Source: CAZMSQ01 sp964569025 (GTDB lineage: Bacteria; Bacteroidota; Bacteroidia; Chitinophagales; Saprospiraceae). From it: DNA of 43,636 bases. Under the pieces are notes generated by a model, which saw nothing but the letters and a program-made list of their open reading frames with translations, was not told the origin of the DNA and made no database searches. The position numbers and the translations under genes are program-made. Below, one piece after another: positions 33,063 through 41,492 of this stretch. Each line of letters starts with the position of its first letter. Positions within the stretch are counted from its first letter, which is position 1. The stretch is from positions 1 to 43,636 of the forward strand of contig CAZMSQ010000017.1 of assembly GCA_964569025.1 (NCBI GenBank), given 5' to 3'.

Positions 33063-33563
33063 TTACTGATCTGAGGCAGTGAGGGAATCGGGGCGGATAC
33101 GGTGCCATGTGGCATTGTAGACATCATCGGAGCGGCCATCGCCGTCGTGGTCAAGAAGGCCGTAAAGGGTGACGGCATCGGCGTTCAGCCAATAGAGGCG
33201 GTAGTCATCGGTGCCCTTGGGCTCGATGAGGCGCAACATGGTGTCATTGCGCAAATCCCACATGCCACGGCGCTGATAGGCCAGCTCATCGTCCAGATTC
33301 GTGTTTTCAGCGGTAAAGCGGTTGTTGAGCATAAAGTGAATCCGCTCAGGGTACTGCTGCATTCGCTCCGGCCAGGCGCCGGCTGGCACCTCCATCAGAT
33401 ATGAGGAGTCACCATTATATGCCGAGTTTATGAGCACCTGAAAAGCGGTTACCTCCCATTGACCGGTCAGTGACTTCTCAAAGTTTGCAGGTGGTGGTGA
33501 GGGTTCGCAAGACAGCAGACACACCACAACGACAGGTACAAGCAGGAGGGTATTTCTCGACAT
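33063..33563 (-). CDS. lipoprotein with lipocalin-like beginning
   Basis: 166 residues. MSRNTLLLVPVVVVCLLSC is a lipoprotein signal with lipobox LLSC. The mature part starts with a Pro-rich tether, then LTGQWEVTAFQV, which resembles the start of lipocalin-like lipoproteins common in Bacteroidota. The C-terminal part (YGLLDHDGDGRSDDVYNATW) contains a Ca-loop-like DxDGDGxxD pattern. No named family is recognised. Confidence 0.75.
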   Translation of the reverse strand: MSRNTLLLVPVVVVCLLSCEPSPPPANFEKSLTGQWEVTAFQVLINSAYNGDSSYLMEVPAGAWPERMQQYPERIHFMLNNRFTAENTNLDDELAYQRRGMWDLRNDTMLRLIEPKGTDDYRLYWLNADAVTLYGLLDHDGDGRSDDVYNATWHRIRPDSLTASDQ

Positions 33564-33744
33564 GGTATTCCTTTTTCTAAAAATAGTCTGCAGCCAATGA
33601 GAATCCAGGGCATCTTACAGCGTCTTCACGGCTCCTTTTTGGAATATCTGTATCGCACATTTCAGAAAATATGTGTAATATACAAAAATACGTCGCAGTC
33701 GGTGGCCACGTCCCGGGTTGCCGGACAAACGAAAATGCTGTTGC

Positions 33745-34287
33745 ATGAGAAAGCTTGATATACAGGAACTCGATAGGGTGGACCTCGAGTCGTACCGCCT
33801 CGCTCCGAAAATTCCGGTAGCATTGGTGCTGGACAATATTCGGTCTGGCCTGAATGTTGGCTCCGCCTTTCGCACTGCTGATGCTTTTCGCATCGAAGAA
33901 ATAGTGCTCTGCGGCATTACTGCCACGCCACCCCATCGGGAAATTCAGAAGACAGCCCTCGGAGCGACAGAATCAGTCCGGTGGCGTGCGTCCGAGTCGG
34001 TGACTGATGCCCTCGCAGAGTTGAAATCAAGGGAATTCTCAATTCTCGGAATCGAGCAGACGGATCGCAGTGTGCCCCTGCAAGACCTCCATGTTGACCC
34101 CAATCAGCGGTATGCCCTGGTATTTGGCAATGAGGTACGAGGCATTTCAGAAGAGGCACTTCCTTTTCTGGACGGAGCCGTGGAAATACCCCAGGCAGGA
34201 ACCAAGCACTCGCTGAACGTATCCGTTTGCATCGGTATTCTCTGCTGGACATTTTTTGTCCCTCATCTCAATTACCAAGGGATTTAA
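33745..34287 (+). CDS. TrmH family RNA 2'-O-methyltransferase (SPOUT)
   Basis: 180 residues. The three SPOUT/TrmH motifs are clear: motif 1 NIRSGLNVGSAFRTADAF (with the catalytic Arg), motif 2 VFGNEVRGISEEAL, motif 3 IPQAGTKHSLNVSVCIGI. It should 2'-O-methylate tRNA or rRNA from SAM; the site is not predictable, and it is shorter than E. coli TrmH, lacking the extension used for Gm18. ATG 33745 is chosen; a TTG nine codons upstream gives a Cys-rich leader with no support. Confidence 0.9.
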   Translation: MRKLDIQELDRVDLESYRLAPKIPVALVLDNIRSGLNVGSAFRTADAFRIEEIVLCGITATPPHREIQKTALGATESVRWRASESVTDALAELKSREFSILGIEQTDRSVPLQDLHVDPNQRYALVFGNEVRGISEEALPFLDGAVEIPQAGTKHSLNVSVCIGILCWTFFVPHLNYQGI

Positions 34288-34321
34288 TTTACGCCTGCGA
34301 GCTGCGATTTAGGCGCGGGGC

Positions 34322-36040
34322 CTATTCTCCGAATAATATTTTTTCTTCTTTAGTCAGTTTTCGCTTTCCATTGGTTTGTGATGCCATTTCAACGGCCCTG
34401 AAGAGGTTGACCACTCCGCCTGTCTGACAGAGTTGGGTCATGGGGACAGACTCACCCGTTCCGGGTTGTGCCACGGCAATGGTTACCGGCTCTGCGCTTC
34501 GCATGATGATATCCTTAACCTGTGCGGCGGTCAGCTTCGGAAAGTACGACCTGAGAACTGCCGCCACACCGGCTGCTACCGGAGAGGCCATACTGGTGCC
34601 ACTCGCATCGGCATACTCGCTGCCGGGAGCTGTCGAGTAAATGTCAACGCCGGGGGCAAACACATCTACCTGATCGGCGCCATAATTCGAAAAACCGGCG
34701 ATCATGGTTTCCTGTGGAGCCCATGACAGGGCCCCAACCTCCATCCAGGTTATAGCAGTCTTGCTGCCGAGGCCCAAAAACCCTGAGCGCTCATATCCGT
34801 CATTCGGGAAATTGTCAGTCTCGTCATTGTTTTCGGCGTCGTTTCCAGCGGCGTGCACCAGCAGAACGTCGTTTTTGACAGCATATTTGACGGCTTTGTC
34901 AACCGCGTCTTTGTCCCATGAGTATGCCTTGCCGAAACTCATATTGATGATGTCTGCCCCGTTGTCAACGGCATACCGAATGGCATTGGCTACGTCTTTG
35001 TCGCGCTCATCGCCATCAGGCACAGCTCTGATGGCCATTATCTCGACATGGTCAGCCACTCCATTGATACCCAGCTCATTATTCCGCTTCGCAGCAATGA
35101 TTCCAGCTACATGTGTACCGTGAAAAGCATCAGGTCCCTCTACGTCGTTGTTACCGTACATTCGCTGGGAAGGATCGCTGTAATCATCACCAACAATTTC
35201 CGTGCGGGGCTCGAAGTTGGTGTTATAGCCATAGTCTTCAGACTTGCTGAAATGAGACGCTGCGGCCTCGAGCTCGTCGGCAAGATCTTTGAAAGACAGC
35301 TCGCCACTGGAGAGAATTGATTGAATCATAAACAGGCCCATGGCTGGCAGGTTTTCTCCGGCCTCCAGATCACCGATTTCTTCAACTGTCGGATATTGTG
35401 TGCCTGTTGCCTCGCGAATTGCCTGCACGCCGGACCAGATGTTATTGACCATGCCGGCCTCACCCATCGCTTTTTCTTTTTCAGCTTCAAACTGGGCTTC
35501 AAGCGCGAGAAATGCTTCGTATTCGCGCCGCTTTTTGCCCCTCAGGGCATCCGAATCAACACCTTCCCATTTCGCTTTGGCGCGGGCATAGAGTCGCGTG
35601 ATTTCATAGGTGTCATGGTGGACATTTTTTCCATCAGGGCCCCCGATAAAATTCCATCCATGCAGGTCATCCACGTATCCGTTTCCATCATCGTCTCGCC
35701 TGTTACCCGGAATTTCATCGACATTGATCCACATCACATCGCTGAGATCTTCGTGCTCTGCATCCACCCCGCTGTCTATCACTGCTACGACCACCTTGCG
35801 GGCTTTTTTGCCGTTCAGAAGAGTGCGGTATGTTTTTTCAGTGCTCACGCCACGGATTCCATCTGCCTGAAAATCAAGATTGAACCAGTTTTCCGGCACC
35901 TGATCCTGCGCTCCGGCAGACGGGCCAATGGCGCACGTCAGGAAAATGGTGAGAATGATGGAGAATGAGACCCATTGCTTGCCTTCAGGCAGCAGTTTCC
36001 GAAGTGTTGGGAAGGAAGGGGTGGTATGAAGAGGGTTCAT
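34322..36040 (-). CDS. secreted S8 subtilisin-like serine protease
   Basis: 572 residues. After a signal peptide (about 1-44, ending near SAGA) comes a short pro-region and the S8 catalytic domain. The triad is D89 (AVIDSGVD), H307 (FHGTHVAGI) and S483 (GTSMASPVAAG), with oxyanion Asn N400 (HAAGND). D and H are 218 residues apart, compared with about 30 in subtilisin, because of a long charged, helical insertion (roughly 130-290). No type IX sorting tail is seen; the C-terminus is charged (KRKLTKEEKILFGE). It should be exported to the periplasm or surface. Confidence 0.92.
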   Translation of the reverse strand: MNPLHTTPSFPTLRKLLPEGKQWVSFSIILTIFLTCAIGPSAGAQDQVPENWFNLDFQADGIRGVSTEKTYRTLLNGKKARKVVVAVIDSGVDAEHEDLSDVMWINVDEIPGNRRDDDGNGYVDDLHGWNFIGGPDGKNVHHDTYEITRLYARAKAKWEGVDSDALRGKKRREYEAFLALEAQFEAEKEKAMGEAGMVNNIWSGVQAIREATGTQYPTVEEIGDLEAGENLPAMGLFMIQSILSSGELSFKDLADELEAAASHFSKSEDYGYNTNFEPRTEIVGDDYSDPSQRMYGNNDVEGPDAFHGTHVAGIIAAKRNNELGINGVADHVEIMAIRAVPDGDERDKDVANAIRYAVDNGADIINMSFGKAYSWDKDAVDKAVKYAVKNDVLLVHAAGNDAENNDETDNFPNDGYERSGFLGLGSKTAITWMEVGALSWAPQETMIAGFSNYGADQVDVFAPGVDIYSTAPGSEYADASGTSMASPVAAGVAAVLRSYFPKLTAAQVKDIIMRSAEPVTIAVAQPGTGESVPMTQLCQTGGVVNLFRAVEMASQTNGKRKLTKEEKILFGE

Positions 36041-36070
36041 GGATTAAGCGGTTTTTGTGAAGCAGCGGTG

Positions 36071-36103
36071 TAAAAGTATGTTTTGAATTCGATGTCTCAG
36101 CAA
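36071..36103 (-). promoter_or_regulatory. probable promoter of the S8 protease gene
   Basis: On the minus strand TTG (plus 36101-36103), 22 bp and TACTTTTA (plus 36071-36078) match the Bacteroidota consensus TTTG-N17-23-TAnnTTTG except for one fixed base in each box. A start near 36065 would leave about 25 nt before the ATG. Confidence 0.45.
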
Positions 36104-36112
36104 TCGACTGAA

Positions 36113-36141
36113 TTGGTTGTGATTTTGAGAACGTATCTTTC
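36113..36141 (+). promoter_or_regulatory. possible promoter of the DUF6089-like gene
   Basis: TTG (36113-36115), 18 bp and TATCTTTC (36134-36141) match the Bacteroidota promoter except for one base in each box. It is back to back with the protease promoter in the 209-bp divergent region. Confidence 0.4.
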
Positions 36142-36249
36142 TTTATTTTGTTACATCTTTCGTTTTTACTTGGTTCAATTTTTTTTCTCATTTTGCCCGG
36201 ATATACACGAATACTGGAGTTTCGGCCGTTCCACACTAAAATCACTTCC

Positions 36250-37083
36250 ATGAAAAAAGTCGTGTTTGCAGCATTCTTTTGTGTGCTTGGATTCGTTTCC
36301 CCCTCAGATGCTCAGCATCTTGAGTTTGGGCTGATGGCCGGCATTTCCGGCTATGATGGCGAATTGGCGCCGGATGCTTTTGGTGATCGTTTTTCAATCA
36401 TCCACCCATCAGTGGGTGTGTTTGGCCGTTATAACTTCAACGATTTTTTTGCAGCCCGTCTTGGCCTTCAGTATGGGACAATCAGCGGAGATGACGGGTT
36501 GTCGGACAATTCCAGAAATCTGGATTTTCGCTCTTCCATTCTTGAGGTGGGATTGATTGGAGAATGGAATATTCTCGGCTATCAGCCATACAATCTGTAC
36601 CGTGTGTTTTCTCCCTATCTGTTTGCCGGAGTGGCTTTCAGCAGCTTCAACCCGGTTACAGAGTATAATGGTGAGGATGTCGAGTTGCAGCCGCTTGGCA
36701 CTGAAGGTCAGGGGCTGGATGGAAGGCCCGGGCTTTACAATTTGACCACATTGGCCATTCCAGTGGGCATTGGGGCCAAGGTGGCTCTCAACGATTTGTG
36801 GAATATCGGTGTGGAGGCCGGCCTCAGGCTGACGCGGACTGACTATCTGGATGATGTCAGCACCACCTATGCGGGCTACGACGAATTGTTGAATGCACGC
36901 GGCGAGCTGTCCGCCATTCTTGCCAACCGCTCGGAGATGGCGCGCATTGCCGGTGACCCGCGCGGGAATCCTGACAACAACGACGTTTATTATTTCGTGG
37001 GTGTCTTTCTCTCCTACAACTTCATGGATACCGGTCTCGCAGGTGCACGCGGACGGACCAAACGAGGGCGGGGGTGTTATTAG
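36250..37083 (+). CDS. outer-membrane beta-barrel protein (DUF6089-like)
   Basis: 277 residues. A signal peptide (MKKVVFAAFFCVLGFVSPSD, cleavage near AQ) is followed by alternating hydrophobic strands typical of an outer-membrane barrel: LEFGLMAGISGYDGEL, GVFGRYNFNDFFAARLGLQYG, YLFAGVAFSSFNP, LAIPVGIGAKVALND. This matches the DUF6089 family of Bacteroidota. The last residues (ARGRTKRGRGCY) are basic instead of ending in the usual aromatic. ATG 36250 is the only start with a signal peptide. recQ starts seven bases after the stop. Confidence 0.85.
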   Translation: MKKVVFAAFFCVLGFVSPSDAQHLEFGLMAGISGYDGELAPDAFGDRFSIIHPSVGVFGRYNFNDFFAARLGLQYGTISGDDGLSDNSRNLDFRSSILEVGLIGEWNILGYQPYNLYRVFSPYLFAGVAFSSFNPVTEYNGEDVELQPLGTEGQGLDGRPGLYNLTTLAIPVGIGAKVALNDLWNIGVEAGLRLTRTDYLDDVSTTYAGYDELLNARGELSAILANRSEMARIAGDPRGNPDNNDVYYFVGVFLSYNFMDTGLAGARGRTKRGRGCY

Positions 37084-37090
37084 GCACAGA

Positions 37091-38998
37091 ATGTCTGAGC
37101 CGCTTGACATACTCTCCCGCTATTGGGGCTACGATTCATTCAGGCCTTTGCAGGCCGAGATTATTGACGATGTCCTCTCGGGCCGTGACACCCTCGCGCT
37201 CATGCCCACAGGAGGTGGGAAGTCAATTTGCTTTCAGGTCCCGGCTCTGGCCCGTGAAGGAATATGCATCGTCATTTCTCCCCTGATTTCATTGATGAAG
37301 GATCAGGTGTTCCAGCTTCAGAAACGGGGCATCTCCGCAGAGGCGGTTTATTCCGGTATGCGGCATGCGGACATTGATCGGATTTTGGACAATTGTGTTC
37401 TGGGCCGTGTCAAGCTTCTATACCTTTCACCTGAACGGCTGACCACTGACTTGGCACGGGAGCGAATTAAGCGCATGAAGGTCAATTTGCTGGCAGTCGA
37501 TGAGGCCCACTGTATTTCGCAATGGGGGTATGATTTCCGTCCTGCGTATCTCAACATTGCAGAGTTGCGCGAGCAGCTGCCGGATACGCCAGTTCTGGCC
37601 CTTACTGCAACAGCCACGCCGGAGGTGGTGACTGACATTCAGAATCGCCTGCAGTTTGCGGCACACCATGTGCAGAGCAAGAGCTTTCGGCGGTCAAATT
37701 TGTCGTATGTGGTTTTGCACGAGGAGGGGAAATGGAATAAGTTGCTGGATATACTCCGGAAAGTCCCTGGCTCGGGAGTCATTTATGTGCGGAGTCGCCG
37801 CAAGTCGGCCGAGATAGCGACTCACCTGAGTCGGCTTGGCATTTCAGCTGATGCCTACCACGCCGGTCTTACGCCGGAGGAACGTTCGGAAAAGCAGGAT
37901 GCCTGGATTGCGGGTAAAACGCGCATCATGGTTGCCACCAATGCGTTCGGGATGGGCATCGACAAGCCTGATGTGCGGACCGTCATCCACACGGAGCTGC
38001 CAGATTCACTGGAGGCTTACTTTCAGGAGGCGGGCCGTGCTGGACGCGATGGAAACCGGGCCTACGCAGTGCTGCTCTATCAGCCCGCTGACTCAGAGCG
38101 GCTGCACCGACAATATGAGGTGTCTCATCCCTCGCTGGAGGATGTCAGAAGGGTGTATCGGGCCCTTGGAAATTATTTTCAGCTGGCGGTAGGGGCGGGA
38201 AAAGGGGTTTCGTTTGATTTTGAGCTGGCTGAGTTTTCATCAGCCTACAAGTTGAACGCGGTACGCACCTGGAATGCTCTGCGCATATTGGAGCAGGAGG
38301 GGTGGATCAGTTTAACTGAAGCGGTTTTTGTGCCCCCGTCTCTGCAGATCATTGTCAGCAAGGAGCAGTTGTATGACTATCAGCTGCGCAATCGCCAGTC
38401 TGATACCCTCATTAAAACCATCTTGCGCACATGCCAGGGGGCCTTCCTGCAGCCCGTTCGCTTTCCCGAGTCTCAGATCGCCCGCTTTCTGGAAGTGTCT
38501 GTTACGGAAATCGACCTCATGCTGAACCGCATGGCTGCAGACGGCATTCTCAGGTATTTTCCGCGCAAGGACCGTCCGCAGCTCACCTTTCTGGAGGAGC
38601 GAGTGGATGCAGCACATCTGACCTGGGACAATGAGCGCCAGACATTCCTGCAGACACGCCATCTGGATCGTATCCGCAAAGCCATCGACTATGCAGAGCG
38701 CCCGGAATGCCGCAACGTGCAGCTGCTTCGTTATTTTGGCGAAGAGGGGGCTGAGCCCTGCGGGTTGTGTGATGTCTGCCTCGGGAGAGATAAAAAGCAC
38801 CTCTCACCCGATGAGTTTGAGCACATCCGTGAAGAATTATTTGATCAGCTCGGCACAGGCCCTTCATCGCTGGATGAAGTAATGGAGGCTTTCAGCCCCA
38901 AATACCGAAAAAGGGTTTTGCAGGTATTGCATTACCTGATTGATGAGGGAGACATCCTCTCGACAGGGACGGAAATTCGGAAGAATCCCCGTCGATGA
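37091..38998 (+). CDS. recQ: ATP-dependent DNA helicase RecQ
   Basis: 635 residues of a superfamily 2 3'-5' helicase for recombination and fork repair. Motif I is MPTGGGKS (38-45), motif II DEAH at 137-140 in VDEAHCISQWGYDFRPAY, motif V GMGIDKPDVRTVIH and motif VI QEAGRAGRDG. The RecQ-C-terminal zinc site is C540, C557, C560 and C563 (CGLCDVC), then a winged-helix part. There is no obvious HRDC domain; the end (about 590-635) looks like a helix-turn-helix. ATG 37091 fits the usual start; the frame extends upstream inside the barrel gene. Confidence 0.94.
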   Translation: MSEPLDILSRYWGYDSFRPLQAEIIDDVLSGRDTLALMPTGGGKSICFQVPALAREGICIVISPLISLMKDQVFQLQKRGISAEAVYSGMRHADIDRILDNCVLGRVKLLYLSPERLTTDLARERIKRMKVNLLAVDEAHCISQWGYDFRPAYLNIAELREQLPDTPVLALTATATPEVVTDIQNRLQFAAHHVQSKSFRRSNLSYVVLHEEGKWNKLLDILRKVPGSGVIYVRSRRKSAEIATHLSRLGISADAYHAGLTPEERSEKQDAWIAGKTRIMVATNAFGMGIDKPDVRTVIHTELPDSLEAYFQEAGRAGRDGNRAYAVLLYQPADSERLHRQYEVSHPSLEDVRRVYRALGNYFQLAVGAGKGVSFDFELAEFSSAYKLNAVRTWNALRILEQEGWISLTEAVFVPPSLQIIVSKEQLYDYQLRNRQSDTLIKTILRTCQGAFLQPVRFPESQIARFLEVSVTEIDLMLNRMAADGILRYFPRKDRPQLTFLEERVDAAHLTWDNERQTFLQTRHLDRIRKAIDYAERPECRNVQLLRYFGEEGAEPCGLCDVCLGRDKKHLSPDEFEHIREELFDQLGTGPSSLDEVMEAFSPKYRKRVLQVLHYLIDEGDILSTGTEIRKNPRR

Positions 38999-39075
38999 AA
39001 AGCTCTGGGGCCAGATTGCTGCTGAACCAATTTGAATATTTGGCTGTTCGATTTTTTCATCCACAACCAATCGCT

Positions 39076-39453
39076 ATGTCTTTCTTGCCGAATCACCACG
39101 AGTGGCAGTTGTTGCAATCCGGGTCCGATCTATCAGCGGCCCTTGAACGCTCGATTCACCAGCCGGTCGCCTTGTTCAAACACAGCATTCGCTGCGGCAT
39201 CAGCTCTCACGCTTTGCACCGACTGTCTGAAGAGTGGGATTTCAGTTCGTCGGAAGTGGCAATGTACTGTCTGGATCTTATCAATTTCAGGGACATCTCC
39301 AACCAAATCACTGAGTTGCTCGGAGTGGCCCACCAGTCTCCCCAGCTCATTTTGGTGCACAACCAGCAGCCGGTGTACCATATCTCGCACATGGGCGTCA
39401 GTGGAAGCGCTCTGCGCAACGCCCTGAATGGGTTGACCTTGCAGGAAAGGTGA
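39076..39453 (+). CDS. ytxJ: bacilliredoxin-type monothiol protein YtxJ
   Basis: 125 residues of the YtxJ/BrxC thioredoxin-like family. The active-site Cys is C40 in FKHSIRCGISS, and YCLDLINFRDISNQI and HQSPQLILVHNQQPVYHISH are family blocks. It removes bacillithiol from S-bacillithiolated proteins in Firmicutes, so its presence suggests bacillithiol as a thiol here. ATG 39076 gives a normal family length. An ATG at 38995 overlaps the recQ stop (ATGA) and would add 27 residues, so coupling to recQ is possible. Confidence 0.85.
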   Translation: MSFLPNHHEWQLLQSGSDLSAALERSIHQPVALFKHSIRCGISSHALHRLSEEWDFSSSEVAMYCLDLINFRDISNQITELLGVAHQSPQLILVHNQQPVYHISHMGVSGSALRNALNGLTLQER

Positions 39454-39470
39454 GAAAAATGGGAGAAAAA

Positions 39471-39503
39471 TTTGGCTTTTTCGGTTCGCTGATGTTATCT
39501 TTG
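39471..39503 (+). promoter_or_regulatory. Bacteroidota-type promoter of tRNA-Gly
   Basis: TTTG (39471-39474), 21-bp spacer and TATCTTTG (39496-39503) match TTTG-N17-23-TAnnTTTG at every fixed base. The tRNA begins 26 bp after the -7 box. No other promoter of this type is seen before tRNA-Leu, so it may serve both by read-through. Confidence 0.8.
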
Positions 39504-39528
39504 CAGTCGCTCTGAAAAGAGAAGCTCA

Positions 39529-39604
<76 letters not shown>

Positions 39605-39632
39605 AAGCCCTGCCAAGCAGGGCTTTTTTTTT
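39605..39632 (+). terminator. intrinsic terminator after tRNA-Gly
   Basis: AGCCCTGC (39606-39613), loop CAA, GCAGGGCT (39617-39624), then a run of nine T (39624-39632). It starts one base after the tRNA CCA end. Confidence 0.88.
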
Positions 39633-39670
39633 CGGGTGGTTTCTTTCGATCCACACCCACGCCCACCTTC

Positions 39671-39759
39671 GCCCGGATGGTGGAATTGGTAGACACGCAG
39701 GACTTAAAATCCTGTGGCCAGTAATGGCCGTGCGGGTTCAAGCCCCGCTCCGGGTACCA
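39671..39759 (+). tRNA. tRNA-Leu (UAA)
   Basis: 89 nt, class II. Acceptor GCCCGGA/TCCGGGT (with a G-U end pair), anticodon stem CAGGA/TCCTG with loop CTTAAAA (anticodon TAA), long variable arm TGGCCAGTAATGGCCG, T-arm GCGGG/CCCGC with TTCAAGC, and encoded ACCA. Confidence 0.97.
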
Positions 39760-39796
39760 TAGGGTACGAACCACAGTACCCGTCGATATGTTTGAC

Positions 39797-39828
39797 AGCC
39801 CTGAATTCGAAGAATTCAGGGCTTTTTT
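39797..39828 (+). terminator. intrinsic terminator after tRNA-Leu
   Basis: A perfect 12-bp stem AGCCCTGAATTC (39797-39808) and GAATTCAGGGCT (39812-39823) with loop GAA and six T (39823-39828). It separates the tRNA pair from the Fic gene. Confidence 0.9.
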
Positions 39829-39867
39829 GTTTGATTATAGGTGAATCAGGCTTGGGCGCGTCGGTGA

Positions 39868-39977
39868 TGCGCGCAAATTTATCGCCGGAAAACTATTTGC
39901 GCGCAATATTTTAACTTAAGCCATGTTTTGCGCGCAGAAATTTAACAAAATTCATGTAATCCCTTATTTTGTGCGCA
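39868..39977. promoter_or_regulatory. four TGCGCGCA operator-like boxes before the Fic gene
   Basis: Cores TGCGCGCA lie at 39868-39875, 39898-39905 and 39929-39936, and a one-base variant TGTGCGCA at 39970-39977. Most copies have T-rich left and A/T-rich right flanks (TTTTGCGCGCA then AAAT or ATATTT). Core-to-core distances are 30, 31 and 41 bp, close to three, three and four helical turns, so the sites would face the same side of the helix. The last box is 10 bp before the GTG start, over the likely ribosome-binding site. A repressor site array is the natural reading; the regulator is inferred, not seen. Confidence 0.65.
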
Positions 39978-39987
39978 AATATTCGAT

Positions 39988-41454
39988 GTGTATCCACTGC
40001 CAGAAATCTTATTTGCCAGTTCAGATCCGAGCCAATCCAAGAAAATACGATCGTGGCTGAAGGAAGGTCGAATCAGACCGCTGATCTCAAGAGCGTATAC
40101 TTCCAATCTGGAAGATCCGCTTGAGCAGATTGTCCGCCGGAATATCTGGTTGTTGGTTTCCCATATGTTTCCCGAAGCCCTGATTTCTCATCGTACAGCA
40201 ATTGAATACCGGATCTCACCAAAAAATAACCTTTATCTGACCGCAGGGTCAAGAAGGGTTTATCGTTGGCCTGGTGTAAATATCCGGATGACTGATGGGG
40301 TGGGTCCTCTTGAGGACGATGGCGTTTTCATGCATGATTTAAGAGTGTCTTCTTTAGAGCGGGCTTGTCTGGAAAACCTGTCATCCAGCCGAAATGTGGA
40401 AGGGGAAAAGCGAACCGTCGGCCAGGCTGTTATTGAAGATAGATTATTATCGCTGCTCTATACAAGGGGTGAGGATGGGCTCAATGAATTGAGAGACAGA
40501 GCCAAAGAAATTGCATCCATATTGGGCACGGAAAAAGCTTTTGAAAAACTAAATCAAATCATTGGAGCTCTTTTGGCTACACAGCCGGTTAAAGTGCTGA
40601 ATTCTTCCCGGGCTACAGCACAAGCTCTGGGAGAACCCTATGATAGTGGCAGGCTGGATCTCTTCTCTGTTTTATTGGCTCAACTCAAGCAAAAGAGTTT
40701 CCCTCTACGGCCCACAAAGACAACATCACCCGAAGCTTTTTCCAACTTTTCATTTTTTGAGGCTTACTTCTCCAACTACATAGAGGGCACGGTCTTCCTT
40801 GTAGAAGAAGCCAGGGAAATCGTGTATGAAGGTCATGACATTCCATTGCGAGTGCGGGATTCCCATGACATTCGGGGCACCTATCAAATCGTCGGTAATC
40901 GGAAAGTGATGTCAATCACTCCTCAGACCGCTCACGAGTTTGTACAATTGTTGCGAGCTCGTCATGCAGTAATACTTGGAGGTCGGCCTGAAAAAAATCC
41001 GGGCGCATTCAAAACCAGAAAAAACCGCGCTGGCGACACCGTGTTTGTGGCCCCTCAATTTGTATTAGGTACTTTGAAGCAAGGCTTTGCTATGATGGCT
41101 TCACTGGATGATCCTCTTGCCCGTGCCATTTACATGATGTTTCTGGTCAGCGAAGTACATCCTTTTGATGATGGCAACGGACGCATTGCCAGAATTATGA
41201 TGAATGCAGAATTAGTGCATGGAGGAAGTTCCAAAATCATCATCCCAACGGTTTATCGTGACGATTATATGCTAGCTTTACGGAGATTGACCAGGCAAAA
41301 AGATGCCAGCGTATTCGTGAGGATGATGGAACGGGCTGCAGCCTTTAGCCACTGGCTGGAACCAGTAGACTGGGAAGGCATGAACACACAACTCAAAAAA
41401 GCCAATGCTTACAAAGAGTCGGATCAGGACGGGGCTGTTTTGCGTTGGTCTTAA
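39988..41454 (+). CDS. Fic protein fused to an AbiEi-like N-terminal domain
   Basis: 488 residues. The Fic catalytic motif is intact: H391-PFDDGNGR-399 in HPFDDGNGRIARIMMN, expected to transfer AMP or another nucleotide to a target hydroxyl. The inhibitory motif [S/T]xxxE[G/N] lies N-terminal to it: S262-NYI-E266-G (class II arrangement), whose Glu should block ATP. Residues 1-130 resemble AbiEi antitoxin-like winged-helix proteins (SKKIRSWLKEGRIRPLISRAYTSN, then LISHRTAIEYR), which bind DNA; this is my pattern reading. GTG 39988 is used; the ATG two bases earlier is out of frame. The gene is more AT-rich than its neighbours and lies beside two tRNAs, which suggests acquisition. Confidence 0.85.
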   Translation: MYPLPEILFASSDPSQSKKIRSWLKEGRIRPLISRAYTSNLEDPLEQIVRRNIWLLVSHMFPEALISHRTAIEYRISPKNNLYLTAGSRRVYRWPGVNIRMTDGVGPLEDDGVFMHDLRVSSLERACLENLSSSRNVEGEKRTVGQAVIEDRLLSLLYTRGEDGLNELRDRAKEIASILGTEKAFEKLNQIIGALLATQPVKVLNSSRATAQALGEPYDSGRLDLFSVLLAQLKQKSFPLRPTKTTSPEAFSNFSFFEAYFSNYIEGTVFLVEEAREIVYEGHDIPLRVRDSHDIRGTYQIVGNRKVMSITPQTAHEFVQLLRARHAVILGGRPEKNPGAFKTRKNRAGDTVFVAPQFVLGTLKQGFAMMASLDDPLARAIYMMFLVSEVHPFDDGNGRIARIMMNAELVHGGSSKIIIPTVYRDDYMLALRRLTRQKDASVFVRMMERAAAFSHWLEPVDWEGMNTQLKKANAYKESDQDGAVLRWS

Positions 41455-41492
41455 TGACAGATAAAATTTTCCCAAATCGTTGTTACAAACTC

